From NCBI GenBank assembly GCA_011390515.1, contig JAABSJ010000016.1:1-49454 (forward strand): 49,454 bases of DNA, given 5' to 3'. This DNA is from Oscillatoria sp. GTDB lineage: Bacteria; Cyanobacteriota; Cyanobacteriia; Cyanobacteriales; Laspinemataceae. The notes under the pieces were generated by a model. The model worked only from the letters and a program-made list of their open reading frames with translations. It searched no databases and was not told the origin of the DNA. Both the position numbers and the translations under genes were made by a program. This document shows, one piece after another, positions 32,143 through 39,266 of this stretch. How positions within the stretch are numbered: the first letter of the stretch is position 1; every line of letters starts with the position of its first letter.

Positions 32143-33744
32143 ATGACTTTGAACCGGCGAACCTTTAATAAAAACGCGCTGCTCTTTTTAATGGGTTCTT
32201 CACTGCCGCCCATTCTACAAGGATGTCGCACCCCCACCCCAACTGCACCCCCGAGGAATTTGTTACCCAGTGTTACTGAAACCGTTAATCAGGCGATCGC
32301 CCAACTCTCCCCAGACACTGAATTATTAATTCCCACCTTTCTCGGCAACGACTACCGGAGATTCTATGGCAGAGGAACTCCCCAAGGATTAAATCTCCTC
32401 GATAAATTTGCCCTAGGAACCGGCAGAACCCGAGTCGGCACCTCCTGGCGAACCTGGAGTGGTGCCGGATGGACGGGACAACCCACCCTCACCCGAGACG
32501 GAGGCAAAGTTTATCTCACCCTTGGCGCTTATGATCACAGTTTAAGAAAAATTGATATTGCCACCAACGAAGTCTTATGGCGCTATCAGTTTGATGATGT
32601 CATTAAAGGGAGTTCCAGTCTTTATATCGATGAAAAAGCCTCGGAAGAAAATCGCATCGTCATCTTACAAGGCAGTCGGTTAGGCATTCAAAATTCCCTC
32701 AACTCTCCCGGTCCTATTCCCAGCTTTCGCGCCATTTCCTTTAGAACCGGCCAAGAACTCTGGAAACTGGATATTAGAAAAACTGCCAGTTATAGTCGGG
32801 ATAATGATAGCAGTGCCTTAGATTTAGGCAATGGGGTTTTATTCAATACTGGAGAAAATGGCATTGGGTATTTTCTGAATAGTGCCACCGATGCCGCTAC
32901 CCTGAAATCCGGCATTCTTCAACCGGAAATTTTAGGAGAAGTTCAACTCTATGAAGCTCAGGATAGTCTCCGACAAGGCGGCAATCTCGTCACTGAATCT
33001 TCCCCTGCCAGAATCGGAAATCGACTGTTTATCGCTGCTGGTTCTGGTCATATTTATGGTGTAAAGTTGGAAACAAAAAAAATTATATGGGATTTTTTTA
33101 CCGGCTCTGATATTGATGGTAGCGTTGTTATTTCTAAAGATAATCAGCTTTTTTGTGCCATTGAGCGGCAATATATTCCTGGCCAAGGGGGGGTTTTTAA
33201 ACTTGACCCCAATCAACCGGAAGAGAAGGCGGTTCAGTGGTTTTTTCCCACAGGAAATCGTAATTTTAGTGGGTGGGAAGGGGGAATTATTGGTTCGGTT
33301 GCTCTCAATGATGAATATAATAATAATGGAGATTTTCCGGCTTTATTTGCTACGAGTGCGATCGATGGTTATCTTTATATTGGGTCGCAAACTCAAGTTA
33401 CGGGTCAAAAGGTTAAGGGCCCTTGGTTGAAGAATGACTATGAAACGCCGGTGATTGTATTTAAAGTGAATATTGGGGGGTCGATTTCTACTCCGATTTT
33501 TACTGATGGTAATAAGTTGATTGCGGCAGGATATAATGGGGTCTATTTGTTTGAGTTGTTTTTTGAAGAAACTCGGGGAGATGGGGTGAATGCGGTGCCG
33601 AATGAGCGGGGAGAGTTTTATCAGGTGAAGGTTGAACAATTGGGACATTTTTTACCTGGGGTTTCGTTTGAAGCTACTCCAATTGTTTGGGATGGGATTG
33701 TTAGGATTTGTGCGCGAGATGGTTGGTTGTATTCTTTGGGATGA
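32143..33744 (+). CDS. Tat-type lipoprotein with quinoprotein-like beta-propeller
   Basis: A 533-aa exported protein. The N-terminus NRRTFNKNALLFLMGSSLPP has a twin-arginine motif followed by a lipobox ILQGC with Cys28, so it is probably exported folded by Tat and lipid-anchored. The rest shows repeated WD/PQQ-type blades (VYLTLGAYDHSLRKIDIATN, HIYGVKLETKKIIWDFFTG, GDGVNAVPNERGEFYQVKVE, WDGIVRICARDGWLYSLG). No dehydrogenase signature is evident, so it could be a scaffold rather than an enzyme. The gene is single and divergent from the HtrA gene. Confidence 0.82.
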   Translation: MTLNRRTFNKNALLFLMGSSLPPILQGCRTPTPTAPPRNLLPSVTETVNQAIAQLSPDTELLIPTFLGNDYRRFYGRGTPQGLNLLDKFALGTGRTRVGTSWRTWSGAGWTGQPTLTRDGGKVYLTLGAYDHSLRKIDIATNEVLWRYQFDDVIKGSSSLYIDEKASEENRIVILQGSRLGIQNSLNSPGPIPSFRAISFRTGQELWKLDIRKTASYSRDNDSSALDLGNGVLFNTGENGIGYFLNSATDAATLKSGILQPEILGEVQLYEAQDSLRQGGNLVTESSPARIGNRLFIAAGSGHIYGVKLETKKIIWDFFTGSDIDGSVVISKDNQLFCAIERQYIPGQGGVFKLDPNQPEEKAVQWFFPTGNRNFSGWEGGIIGSVALNDEYNNNGDFPALFATSAIDGYLYIGSQTQVTGQKVKGPWLKNDYETPVIVFKVNIGGSISTPIFTDGNKLIAAGYNGVYLFELFFEETRGDGVNAVPNERGEFYQVKVEQLGHFLPGVSFEATPIVWDGIVRICARDGWLYSLG

Positions 33745-33763
33745 TTTGTTATTTGTTGGGGAG

Positions 33764-33862
33764 AACGACTGAAGTCGTTACTACGAACTTAAGAGAAGAG
33801 AACGACTGAAGTCGTTACTACGAACTTAAGAGAAGAGAACGACTGAAGTCGTTACTACGAAC
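33764..33862 (+). repeat. Hairpin-unit array 2, three copies
   Basis: Copies of AACGACTGAAGTCGTT followed by ACTACGAAC start at 33764, 33801 and 33838, with an exact 37-base period and linker TTAAGAGAAGAG. The array lies between the lipoprotein gene and tspO, 90 bases before the tspO start and in the same orientation. Confidence 0.92.
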
Positions 33863-33951
33863 TTAAGAGAACTAGGGAGGTTGTTATTGCGAAATGAAAA
33901 TTCAGGATATACTGGAGGGGAAAATGTGGGATGGTATGGAGGTGGGGAGTT

Positions 33952-34425
33952 ATGATTCAGTCTTGGATGGTGATTGCGGCGATCGGGGTTTTGGTGGCGG
34001 GTGTGGGGAGTGCATTGACTGGGGCAGATATTCGCTGGTTTAATCGGTTGCAGCGTCCGCGATGGTTGACGTTTGAACGGGCAATTCCCATCATTTGGAT
34101 TGTCATTTTTATTTTTGGGGGTTGGTCCGCTTATTTGGTGTGGGAAGCTGACCCGGGAAGTCAACTGACTTGGGTTTTGATGGGGTTTTATTTAGTCCTA
34201 GAAATTGTCACGATTTCTTATACCCCGGTGATGTGTAAATTGCGAAGTCTAACGGTGGGGACAATTATTGGGGGGACCGGAGCATTACTCAGCTATTTGT
34301 TAGCATTAAGTGTTTGGCCGGTTTCAAGTTGGGCGGTGATTTTATTAATTCCTTATATGATTTGGAGTCCGATTGGGACTTATACCACTTGGGCGATGCT
34401 TCAGCTCAATCCAGAGGACCGCTAA
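33952..34425 (+). CDS. tspO: TspO/MBR (translocator protein) family membrane protein
   Basis: A 157-aa five-TM protein of the TspO/mitochondrial benzodiazepine receptor family, which binds tetrapyrroles and responds to stress. Recognisable parts are DIRWFNRLQRPRWLTFERAI (the loop with the R-P-x-W motif after TM1), WIVIFIFGGWSAYLVW (TM2) and the later helices (GTIIGGTGALLSYLLALSVW). ATG 33952 follows GGTGGGGAGTT, a good ribosome site; upstream in-frame starts at 33931 are unlikely. The array of hairpin repeats lies just upstream. Confidence 0.85.
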   Translation: MIQSWMVIAAIGVLVAGVGSALTGADIRWFNRLQRPRWLTFERAIPIIWIVIFIFGGWSAYLVWEADPGSQLTWVLMGFYLVLEIVTISYTPVMCKLRSLTVGTIIGGTGALLSYLLALSVWPVSSWAVILLIPYMIWSPIGTYTTWAMLQLNPEDR

Positions 34426-34446
34426 GGAAAAAATAGAAAAGGGTTA

Positions 34447-34471
34447 GGTGCGTAAGCAGGGATCACGCACC
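34447..34471 (-). terminator. Hairpin between convergent tspO and radical SAM gene
   Basis: GGTGCGT (34447-34453) pairs with ACGCACC (34465-34471). On the minus strand it is followed within 10 bases by a T-rich tract (complement of the A-rich 34428-34440). It is a plausible, not strong, terminator. Confidence 0.5.
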
Positions 34472-34488
34472 CAGTTGGGTCATTTCAA

Positions 34489-36072
34489 TTAAGCTACAGC
34501 GGACTCTTCTCGTTCAGATTCATAGGCTTCAATCCGCTGTTGTTCCGCTAAATATTCAGCCAGTTTACTTTCAATTTTGTCTCGAACGATGGTCCGATAT
34601 TCGTTGAAATGTTCAAAGAGTCCGCACACCGATAAATAATGATCCAAGACCCGGGGATTATGACGGAGAATAGTCGCCAAATAAAGCCAGAATTTCCAGC
34701 GGGTGGGACGAACTATTCCTTGTCGCCAGCAAATCGTTAAAAATGCCCGAATGGTGGGCCAGTTGAGGCGACGCCGCGATACCGGATTCCGGGGTTTGCC
34801 CATCATCATAAAATGGCGGTAGGTGCGGTCTAAATAGCGTTGGGGATCGTAGAGTTGCCAAAATCCATCAATGTATTCCCGGGCAATCTCTTCCAGGGGA
34901 CGGGTGGGAATAAAGTTCATTAGGGTGGTTTGGTTCATGTTAGCAATTTTGGTATTTAAGCGCCCTTCTTTCTGTAATCGATGCCAGAGGGCGGTATTGG
35001 GAAGGGCTTGCAACATACTGAACATCGCCATTGGAATGGAGGTATTTTCGACAAACTGGACGATGCGATCGCCTGCCCCCGGTTTTTCCCCATCAAAGCC
35101 AATAATAAATCCAGCCATCACCCGCATTCCCGCTTGGGTAATCGCTTGGACTGAATCACTGAGAGAATTTCGGGTATTTTGAAACTTTTTGGTCAGGGTT
35201 AGGCTTTCTTCATCGGGGGTTTCAATTCCCAAAAAGACCACATAGAAATTGCACTCCACCATCATTTCTAGCAATTCTGGATCTTGGCCTAAATCAACGG
35301 AGGCTTCCGTCATTAATCGGAAGGGATAGCCATTTTTTTCTTGCCAAATTTTCAACTCCTTGAGCAAAAGTTTCACGTTTCGCTTATTGCCAATAAAGTT
35401 GTCATCTACCAGGAAAACTGATTGAGTAAACCCTAATTCTAAGAGGCGATCGAGTTCGGCTAAGATTTGGTGCGGGTTTTTAGTGCGAGATTTGCGTCCG
35501 TAGAGGACAATGATATCGCAGAATTCGCATTGAAAGGGACAACCCCGAGAAAATTGGATCGCCATCGTATCATAGGCATAACGATCTAATAAATCAAAGC
35601 GGGGGATGGGGGTTTGCGTAACGTCGGCTTTTTCTCCGTTAGCGCTGAAAGTGCCAGTTTTTTCCCCTCGTTTTAGGGCTTCCACAAACAGGGGGAGAGT
35701 GATTTCTCCTTCATCTACAATTAGATAATCGGCACCGGCTGCTGCTGCTTCCCCAGGGAGGGAGGTAACGTAAGGGCCGCCAACAGCTACGGGCTTAGAA
35801 CGCTGTTTAGCTTCGCGAATCAGGGCCAGAAAATCTTCTTGTTGAACAATCATGGCAGATAAAATCACTAAATCTGCCCATTCCCATTCTTCCTCGGTGA
35901 TGTCACGAATGTTGCGATCGGCGAGTTTATATTCCCATTCCTGGGGTAACAAGGCGGCAACGGTGACTAAACACAGAGGCGGTAGCAGGGCTTTGCGATC
36001 GACTAAAGCTAAAGCTTTTTCAAAGGACCAGAAACTTTTGGGAAAAAGTGGATATAAAAGTAAGACACGCAT
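34489..36072 (-). CDS. B12-binding-domain radical SAM protein (DUF4070), paralogue 2
   Basis: A 527-aa paralogue of the enzyme at 25906-27480, with the same layout: an N-terminal B12-like domain (LLLYPLFPKSFWSFEKALAL, VAVGGPYVTSLPGEAA, VDEGEITLPLFVEAL), radical SAM centre Cys178-x3-Cys182-x2-Cys185 (SRGCPFQCEFC), then DDNFIGNKRNVKLLLKEL and the DUF4070 C-terminus. The DxHxxG B12 motif is absent. Both catalytic centres are intact, so both copies are probably active. Long identical blocks (QFSRGCPFQCEFCDIIVLYG) suggest an old tandem duplication now separated by ~7 kb of other genes. Confidence 0.88.
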   Translation of the reverse strand: MRVLLLYPLFPKSFWSFEKALALVDRKALLPPLCLVTVAALLPQEWEYKLADRNIRDITEEEWEWADLVILSAMIVQQEDFLALIREAKQRSKPVAVGGPYVTSLPGEAAAAGADYLIVDEGEITLPLFVEALKRGEKTGTFSANGEKADVTQTPIPRFDLLDRYAYDTMAIQFSRGCPFQCEFCDIIVLYGRKSRTKNPHQILAELDRLLELGFTQSVFLVDDNFIGNKRNVKLLLKELKIWQEKNGYPFRLMTEASVDLGQDPELLEMMVECNFYVVFLGIETPDEESLTLTKKFQNTRNSLSDSVQAITQAGMRVMAGFIIGFDGEKPGAGDRIVQFVENTSIPMAMFSMLQALPNTALWHRLQKEGRLNTKIANMNQTTLMNFIPTRPLEEIAREYIDGFWQLYDPQRYLDRTYRHFMMMGKPRNPVSRRRLNWPTIRAFLTICWRQGIVRPTRWKFWLYLATILRHNPRVLDHYLSVCGLFEHFNEYRTIVRDKIESKLAEYLAEQQRIEAYESEREESAVA

Positions 36073-36295
36073 GAGTTATTTCCGATATACAATAAGGATC
36101 CGGAATGCCAAGACTCGATGAATTGGTTCTTGCCCTTCAATATAGGCGAAATTTTAGAAAATGGCCGGTTTTTTAGAAAAAGTCTATCTTAAAATATAGG
36201 CGCGAGGCTGAAAATCTTGGGTAAATGGTCTTTTCCAGGTAATGCTAGAGCATGGGTACAGGAGGGGATAAAAGGGACAAGAAACCGATGCTCAA

Positions 36296-36330
36296 TTAAA
36301 AAAGAGCTGAGTATTCCGCACTCAACTCTT
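36296..36330 (-). terminator. Rho-independent terminator after the FmdB-like gene
   Basis: On the minus strand AAGAGTTGAGT (36330-36320) pairs with ACTCAGCTCTT (36312-36302) with one mismatch, followed by TTTTTT (to about 36298). It lies 27 bases beyond the gene's stop. Confidence 0.75.
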
Positions 36331-36356
36331 GAATAGAACTATCTGATGGGATGGAT

Positions 36357-36695
36357 TTAGTCGCCTATTTTCTTTTTCAAATCAGGATAGGTGCTGCGAT
36401 CGCCGGGTCGGACAATCCGACTTTCTCCATCGGTGGCGGTGACATTTTCATAAACCCCATCGTCCCGTTTCACCAACTTGCTGAACCCGTGACTTTTGAG
36501 TTCACTGTTGCCGGTGGGAAACATCACCGCAGGGGCGCAGATCAGACGTCGCACAGGTGCAGATAGAGGCGTTTCACCCGGTTCGAGGTTTGCCAACTGG
36601 CACAATTCTCCCCAAGTTTGCGCTTTATCTTTAATGGAGTGAGTCACGTCCAGTTTTTGATTGGTACTAGGACAGAAATAAGTATAGAGCGGCAT
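36357..36695 (-). CDS. FmdB-like small protein with degenerate zinc ribbon
   Basis: A ~112-aa protein. The N-terminus MPLYTYFCPSTNQKLDVTHS resembles the FmdB/CxxC regulatory domain (MPLYEYxCxxC), but only single cysteines remain (Cys8, Cys32, Cys53), so the usual C-x2-C pairs are lost. The rest (RDDGVYENVTATDGESRIVR) is polar. I start at ATG 36695; an upstream in-frame ATG at 36734 adds 13 unrelated residues. The role is unknown; the family assignment is moderate. Two copies of the hairpin repeat unit lie 180-240 bases upstream in its reading orientation. Confidence 0.65.
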   Translation of the reverse strand: MPLYTYFCPSTNQKLDVTHSIKDKAQTWGELCQLANLEPGETPLSAPVRRLICAPAVMFPTGNSELKSHGFSKLVKRDDGVYENVTATDGESRIVRPGDRSTYPDLKKKIGD

Positions 36696-36776
36696 AATCT
36701 GTCTGTGGCAGTTAGCGGGTGTATGGTTTGGCACTTGAGTGTTAGATTGCTTTAATCATAGCAGATGGGGGGATGG

Positions 36777-36838
36777 GTCATTTGTCATTTGTCATTTGTC
36801 ATTTGTCATTTGTCATTTGTCATTTGTCATTTGTCATT
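36777..36838. repeat. Heptanucleotide tandem repeat (STRR type)
   Basis: Eight perfect copies of GTCATTT, plus a partial ninth, start at 36777 and run without interruption. Heptameric short tandemly repeated repetitive sequences are well known in cyanobacteria. The copy number is probably variable between strains. Confidence 0.92.
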
Positions 36839-36845
36839 GGTTGAT

Positions 36846-36872
36846 GGGGGGGGATGGGGGGGATGGGGGGGG
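36846..36872 (+). repeat. Poly-G triplet tract, possible G-quadruplex
   Basis: Runs of 8, 7 and 8 guanines are separated by AT. This G-rich strand could form a quadruplex by splitting one run in two. It is also a likely polymerase slippage site. Confidence 0.5.
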
Positions 36873-36874
36873 AT

Positions 36875-36935
36875 GTTTGTAGTAACGACTTCAGTCGTTT
36901 CTTCTCTAATGTTCGTAGTAACGACTTCAGTCGTT
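36875..36935 (-). repeat. Hairpin-unit array 3a, two copies
   Basis: Two copies, at 36875-36899 (GTTTGTAGT form) and 36911-36935 (GTTCGTAGT form), of the unit ending AACGACTTCAGTCGTT. Read on the minus strand they point towards the FmdB-like gene. Confidence 0.9.
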
Positions 36936-36938
36936 TCC

Positions 36939-36966
36939 GCGTTACTTGGCTTCAGCCAAGTAACGC
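36939..36966. repeat. Perfect 13-bp hairpin
   Basis: GCGTTACTTGGCT (36939-36951) and AGCCAAGTAACGC (36954-36966) surround TC. The centre CTTCAG is shared with the hairpin units, as if the arms had been replaced while the loop was kept. Confidence 0.8.
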
Positions 36967-37010
36967 CCCAATGTCAGGCTCTGTCTCCAGTTCCCAAGCA
37001 GGCAAGGCGG

Positions 37011-37115
37011 TATAGCGTTTCTCATGTACATAAGGTTCAGCCCTCACCCCAAACCCCTCTCCCAAGAAGGGAGAGGGGCTTTGAAAAGTACCTCATGAGC
37101 CTGGGAACTGCTATA
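37011..37115. mobile_element. MITE-like element, family B, second copy
   Basis: 105 bp, beginning TATAGCGTTTCTCATG and ending CTGGGAACTGCTATA (inverted ends TATAGCRGTTC). Inside are CCCTCACCCCAAACCCC and the hairpin TCTCCCAAGAAGGGAGA. It shares TCAAAGCCCC, GTACCTCATGA and the terminal sequences with 14641-14744, inverted. Confidence 0.7.
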
Positions 37116-37128
37116 GACCCTCAGATTG

Positions 37129-37158
37129 CTCGTGTTATGGCATCAGCCATAACACGAG
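37129..37158. repeat. Perfect 13-bp hairpin
   Basis: CTCGTGTTATGGC (37129-37141) pairs with GCCATAACACGAG (37146-37158) around ATCA. It mirrors the hairpin at 36939-36966 on the other side of the MITE-like element. Confidence 0.8.
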
Positions 37159-37161
37159 AGC

Positions 37162-37341
37162 AACGACTGAAGTCGTTACTACAAACGAAGAGAACGACTG
37201 AAGTCGTTACTACAAACGAAGAGAACGACTGAAGTCGTTACTACAAACGAAGAGAACGACTGAAGTCGTTACTACAAACGAAGAGAACGACTGAAGTCGT
37301 TACTACAAACGAAGAGAACGACTGAAGTCGTTACTACAAAC
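37162..37341 (+). repeat. Hairpin-unit array 3b, six copies, exact 31-bp period
   Basis: Copies of AACGACTGAAGTCGTT followed by ACTACAAAC start at 37162, 37193, 37224, 37255, 37286 and 37317; the linker GAAGAG is constant. There are no variable spacers. The array ends 68 bases before the GT2 start codon and points towards it. Confidence 0.93.
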
Positions 37342-37408
37342 ATTTCCCCTATCTCCCCAATCGGCCCTCTAAGCGCTAAAATTTAAGCGCTAAACCCGCA
37401 AGGATGCT

Positions 37409-38380
37409 ATGACGAAACTAATTATTCAAATTCCCTGTTATAACGAAGAACAGACCCTGGGACTTACCCTGAGTGAACTGCCTCGTCAGTTACCGGGGAT
37501 TGATGAAATTGAGTGGTTGGTGATTGATGATGGCAGTCGCGATCGCACGGTGGAAGTGGCGAAAGCTTGTGGGGTGGATCACATTGTTCGCCTTGCCAAT
37601 AATCAAGGTTTGGCTAAGGCATTTATGGCGGGATTAGAGGCGTCTCTAAAAGCCGGGGCTGATATTATTGTCAATACCGATGCCGATAATCAATATTGTG
37701 CTGAAGATATCCCGGCTTTGATTCACCCTATTTTATTAGGAACTGCGGAAATTGTGATCGGGGCGCGACCGATTCAAGATATTAAACATTTTTCTCCAAC
37801 TAAAAAATTCTTGCAACGCCTGGGGAGTTGGGTGGTGCGGCTGGCGAGTAATACGAGAATCCCCGATGCACCGAGTGGCTTTCGGGCCTTTAGTCGGGAA
37901 GCGGCGATGCAGTTAAATGTGTTTAATCAATATACCTATACCTTAGAAACGATTATTCAAGCAGGACAGAAAGGGATGGCGATTACTTCGGTCCCCATCC
38001 GCACTAATGGAGAGTTACGACCCTCTCGATTAGTCAAGAGTATTCCGAGCTATATTCATCGGTCTATTTTAACTATTTTGAGAATTTTCATGACTTATAA
38101 ACCCCTGCGGTTCTTCCTGCTTATGGGAAGTTTTCCCTTGGGTTTAGGGGTGGCCTTGGGGATGCGCTGGTTAGGGTTCTTTTTAATGGGAACTGACCGG
38201 ACGCGAATTCCCAGCTTGATTTTAGCGGCTATTTTAATTCTGATTGGGGTGCAGCTTATTATCTTGGGTTTGGTGGCTGATTTATTGGCGGTGAATCGCA
38301 AGTTACTGGAAGATATTCAACTGAGGATGCGGCGGTCAGACTATGGGAAACCGGAGGAAAAAGGTCAGAAACATTTGTGA
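37409..38380 (+). CDS. GT2 glycosyltransferase (polyprenyl-phosphate sugar synthase-like)
   Basis: A 323-aa membrane-anchored glycosyltransferase of family 2. The N-terminal GT-A domain has IPCYNEEQTLGLTL, VIDDGSRD (Asp ~39-40) and NTDADNQY (the DxD site), typical of dolichyl-phosphate mannose synthase and ArnC-like enzymes. Two C-terminal TMs follow (FFLLMGSFPLGLGVALGMRW and SLILAAILILIGVQLIILGL). It would load a sugar onto a polyprenyl phosphate for envelope polysaccharides. ATG 37409 has AAGGA upstream. The array of hairpin units lies 68 bases before it. Confidence 0.88.
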   Translation: MTKLIIQIPCYNEEQTLGLTLSELPRQLPGIDEIEWLVIDDGSRDRTVEVAKACGVDHIVRLANNQGLAKAFMAGLEASLKAGADIIVNTDADNQYCAEDIPALIHPILLGTAEIVIGARPIQDIKHFSPTKKFLQRLGSWVVRLASNTRIPDAPSGFRAFSREAAMQLNVFNQYTYTLETIIQAGQKGMAITSVPIRTNGELRPSRLVKSIPSYIHRSILTILRIFMTYKPLRFFLLMGSFPLGLGVALGMRWLGFFLMGTDRTRIPSLILAAILILIGVQLIILGLVADLLAVNRKLLEDIQLRMRRSDYGKPEEKGQKHL

Positions 38381-38930
38381 ATAAATCTCTCAAGAGCGGA
38401 ATAATAGGTAACAGCTTTTTTAGAAAAAGTGTAACTTACACTACGCTTTTTCTGAAAAAGTTTATTTTGTTTAAGATACGTTATTCGCATCACGAAAGTG
38501 AGGTCACTCAAGAAAATTTAAGATTTTATTAATCTTTAAATCTTAGATAGATGGTTTAAAATGAGTGGCGAACTTATTCAAAACCTAAACTATTGGTAAA
38601 AAATAAACAATGAGCGTCATCTTCCTAAAGGTAGATTAAAAGGCTGACAGGGGAGAAAAAGATTGCGCCTTTTGGGGGAAGGACTGAAAACGCGAAGCCG
38701 ACTGGTATCAAAAGTTGAGAAAAAGGTAGAGAAAAGGAGAGGAAGGCGAGAACGAAGTTCGCTGCCTGTTTGCCATGAAATGTACTATAGCAGTCCTTGC
38801 AGCAGTTGTGGAAGACGTCGGCGGCCCCCAACCGTCGGCGGCCCAGCCCTTCGACTTAGCTCAGGGGGAGAGGGGAGAAGAAAGATGTTACAAATCATTT
38901 AGGATTGCTATAGATGTCAAAGTGATTCGT
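38381..38930. other. 550-bp intergenic region with a hairpin and a MITE-like element
   Basis: A near-palindrome of CTTTTTTAGAAAAAG and CTTTTTCTGAAAAAG arms (38414-38460) follows the GT2 gene and may terminate it. The middle (38470-38780) shows nothing I can name. A family A element fills 38785-38913, just before the next gene. Confidence 0.55.
38785..38913. mobile_element. MITE-like element, family A
   Basis: 129 bp bounded by CTATAGCAGTCCTTGCAG (38785-38802) and AAATCATTTAGGATTGCTATAG (38892-38913, shown in part as AGGATTGCTATAG). The ends are inverted repeats CTATAGCARTCCT. Inside is CCCTTCGACTTAGCTCAGGG (38847-38866), the nested cassette. The related degenerate copy is at 610-775. It lies 18 bases before the start of the small membrane protein gene. 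Confidence 0.7.
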
Positions 38931-39266
38931 ATGCTCCAGGGAATGGGAATTAATCGCTATAGCGAGACTATGTTAATCGGCAGCAGCTACGATCCTCACA
39001 TAGTTGGGCTGTCAATTGGGATGGCGATCGCGGTGTCTTATTTAACGATCGCCCTGGATGGACAACTTACAACAGAACCGCGATCGCACCGAGGCGGGTT
39101 GACAAGGGGTGCGGCGATCGCCTCAGCTTGGTTTGCTGCAATGTATTTAACCGTACCCACCCTAGGGACGAGGAACCAGCCGTTTGGGGAGGTTAGGATA
39201 ATGCTGTCCCTCTTGGTGGTGGCGATCGCTGCTGGGATCGGAGTTGAGGTTATTAATGGGGAATGA
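38931..39266 (+). CDS. Short membrane protein upstream of the hybrid kinase (MHYT-like half)
   Basis: A ~111-aa protein with three hydrophobic segments. [20 protein letters not shown] resembles the first strand of an MHYT sensor domain (GSYDP.LV.LS), but the diagnostic M-H-Y-T residues are missing, so the domain would be incomplete. The next segments are [17 protein letters not shown] and [21 protein letters not shown] 38931 is chosen because upstream codons come from the MITE-like element. Its stop overlaps the kinase start by 11 bases, so the two proteins are coupled and may form one sensor. The MHYT link is a weak inference. Confidence 0.55.
   Translation: MLQGMGINRYSETMLIGSSYDPHIVGLSIGMAIAVSYLTIALDGQLTTEPRSHRGGLTRGAAIASAWFAAMYLTVPTLGTRNQPFGEVRIMLSLLVVAIAAGIGVEVINGE

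Larger units (their letters stand above)
36696..37408. other. 713-bp divergent intergenic region of nested repeats
   Basis: Between the FmdB-like gene (minus) and the GT2 gene (plus). Order: heptamer repeats (36777-36838), G-runs (36846-36872), two forward hairpin units (36875-36935), a 13-bp hairpin (36939-36966), a family B element (37011-37115), another 13-bp hairpin (37129-37158), then six inverted units (37162-37341). Long open frames here are repeat artefacts. Confidence 0.75.

Noticed and set aside
36765..37232. 155-codon open frame on the plus strand
   Set aside because: It is made of heptamer repeats, G-runs and hairpin units; the peptide is repetitive and has no ribosome site.
37162..37341. 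CRISPR-like array (regular 31-bp period)
   Set aside because: The linker between units is constant (GAAGAG) and only six bases, so there are no variable spacers, and no cas genes are near. It is a simple tandem array.
38663..38930. Open frames before the small membrane protein
   Set aside because: Codons here come from the family A element and a low-complexity purine-rich stretch; no homology is apparent.
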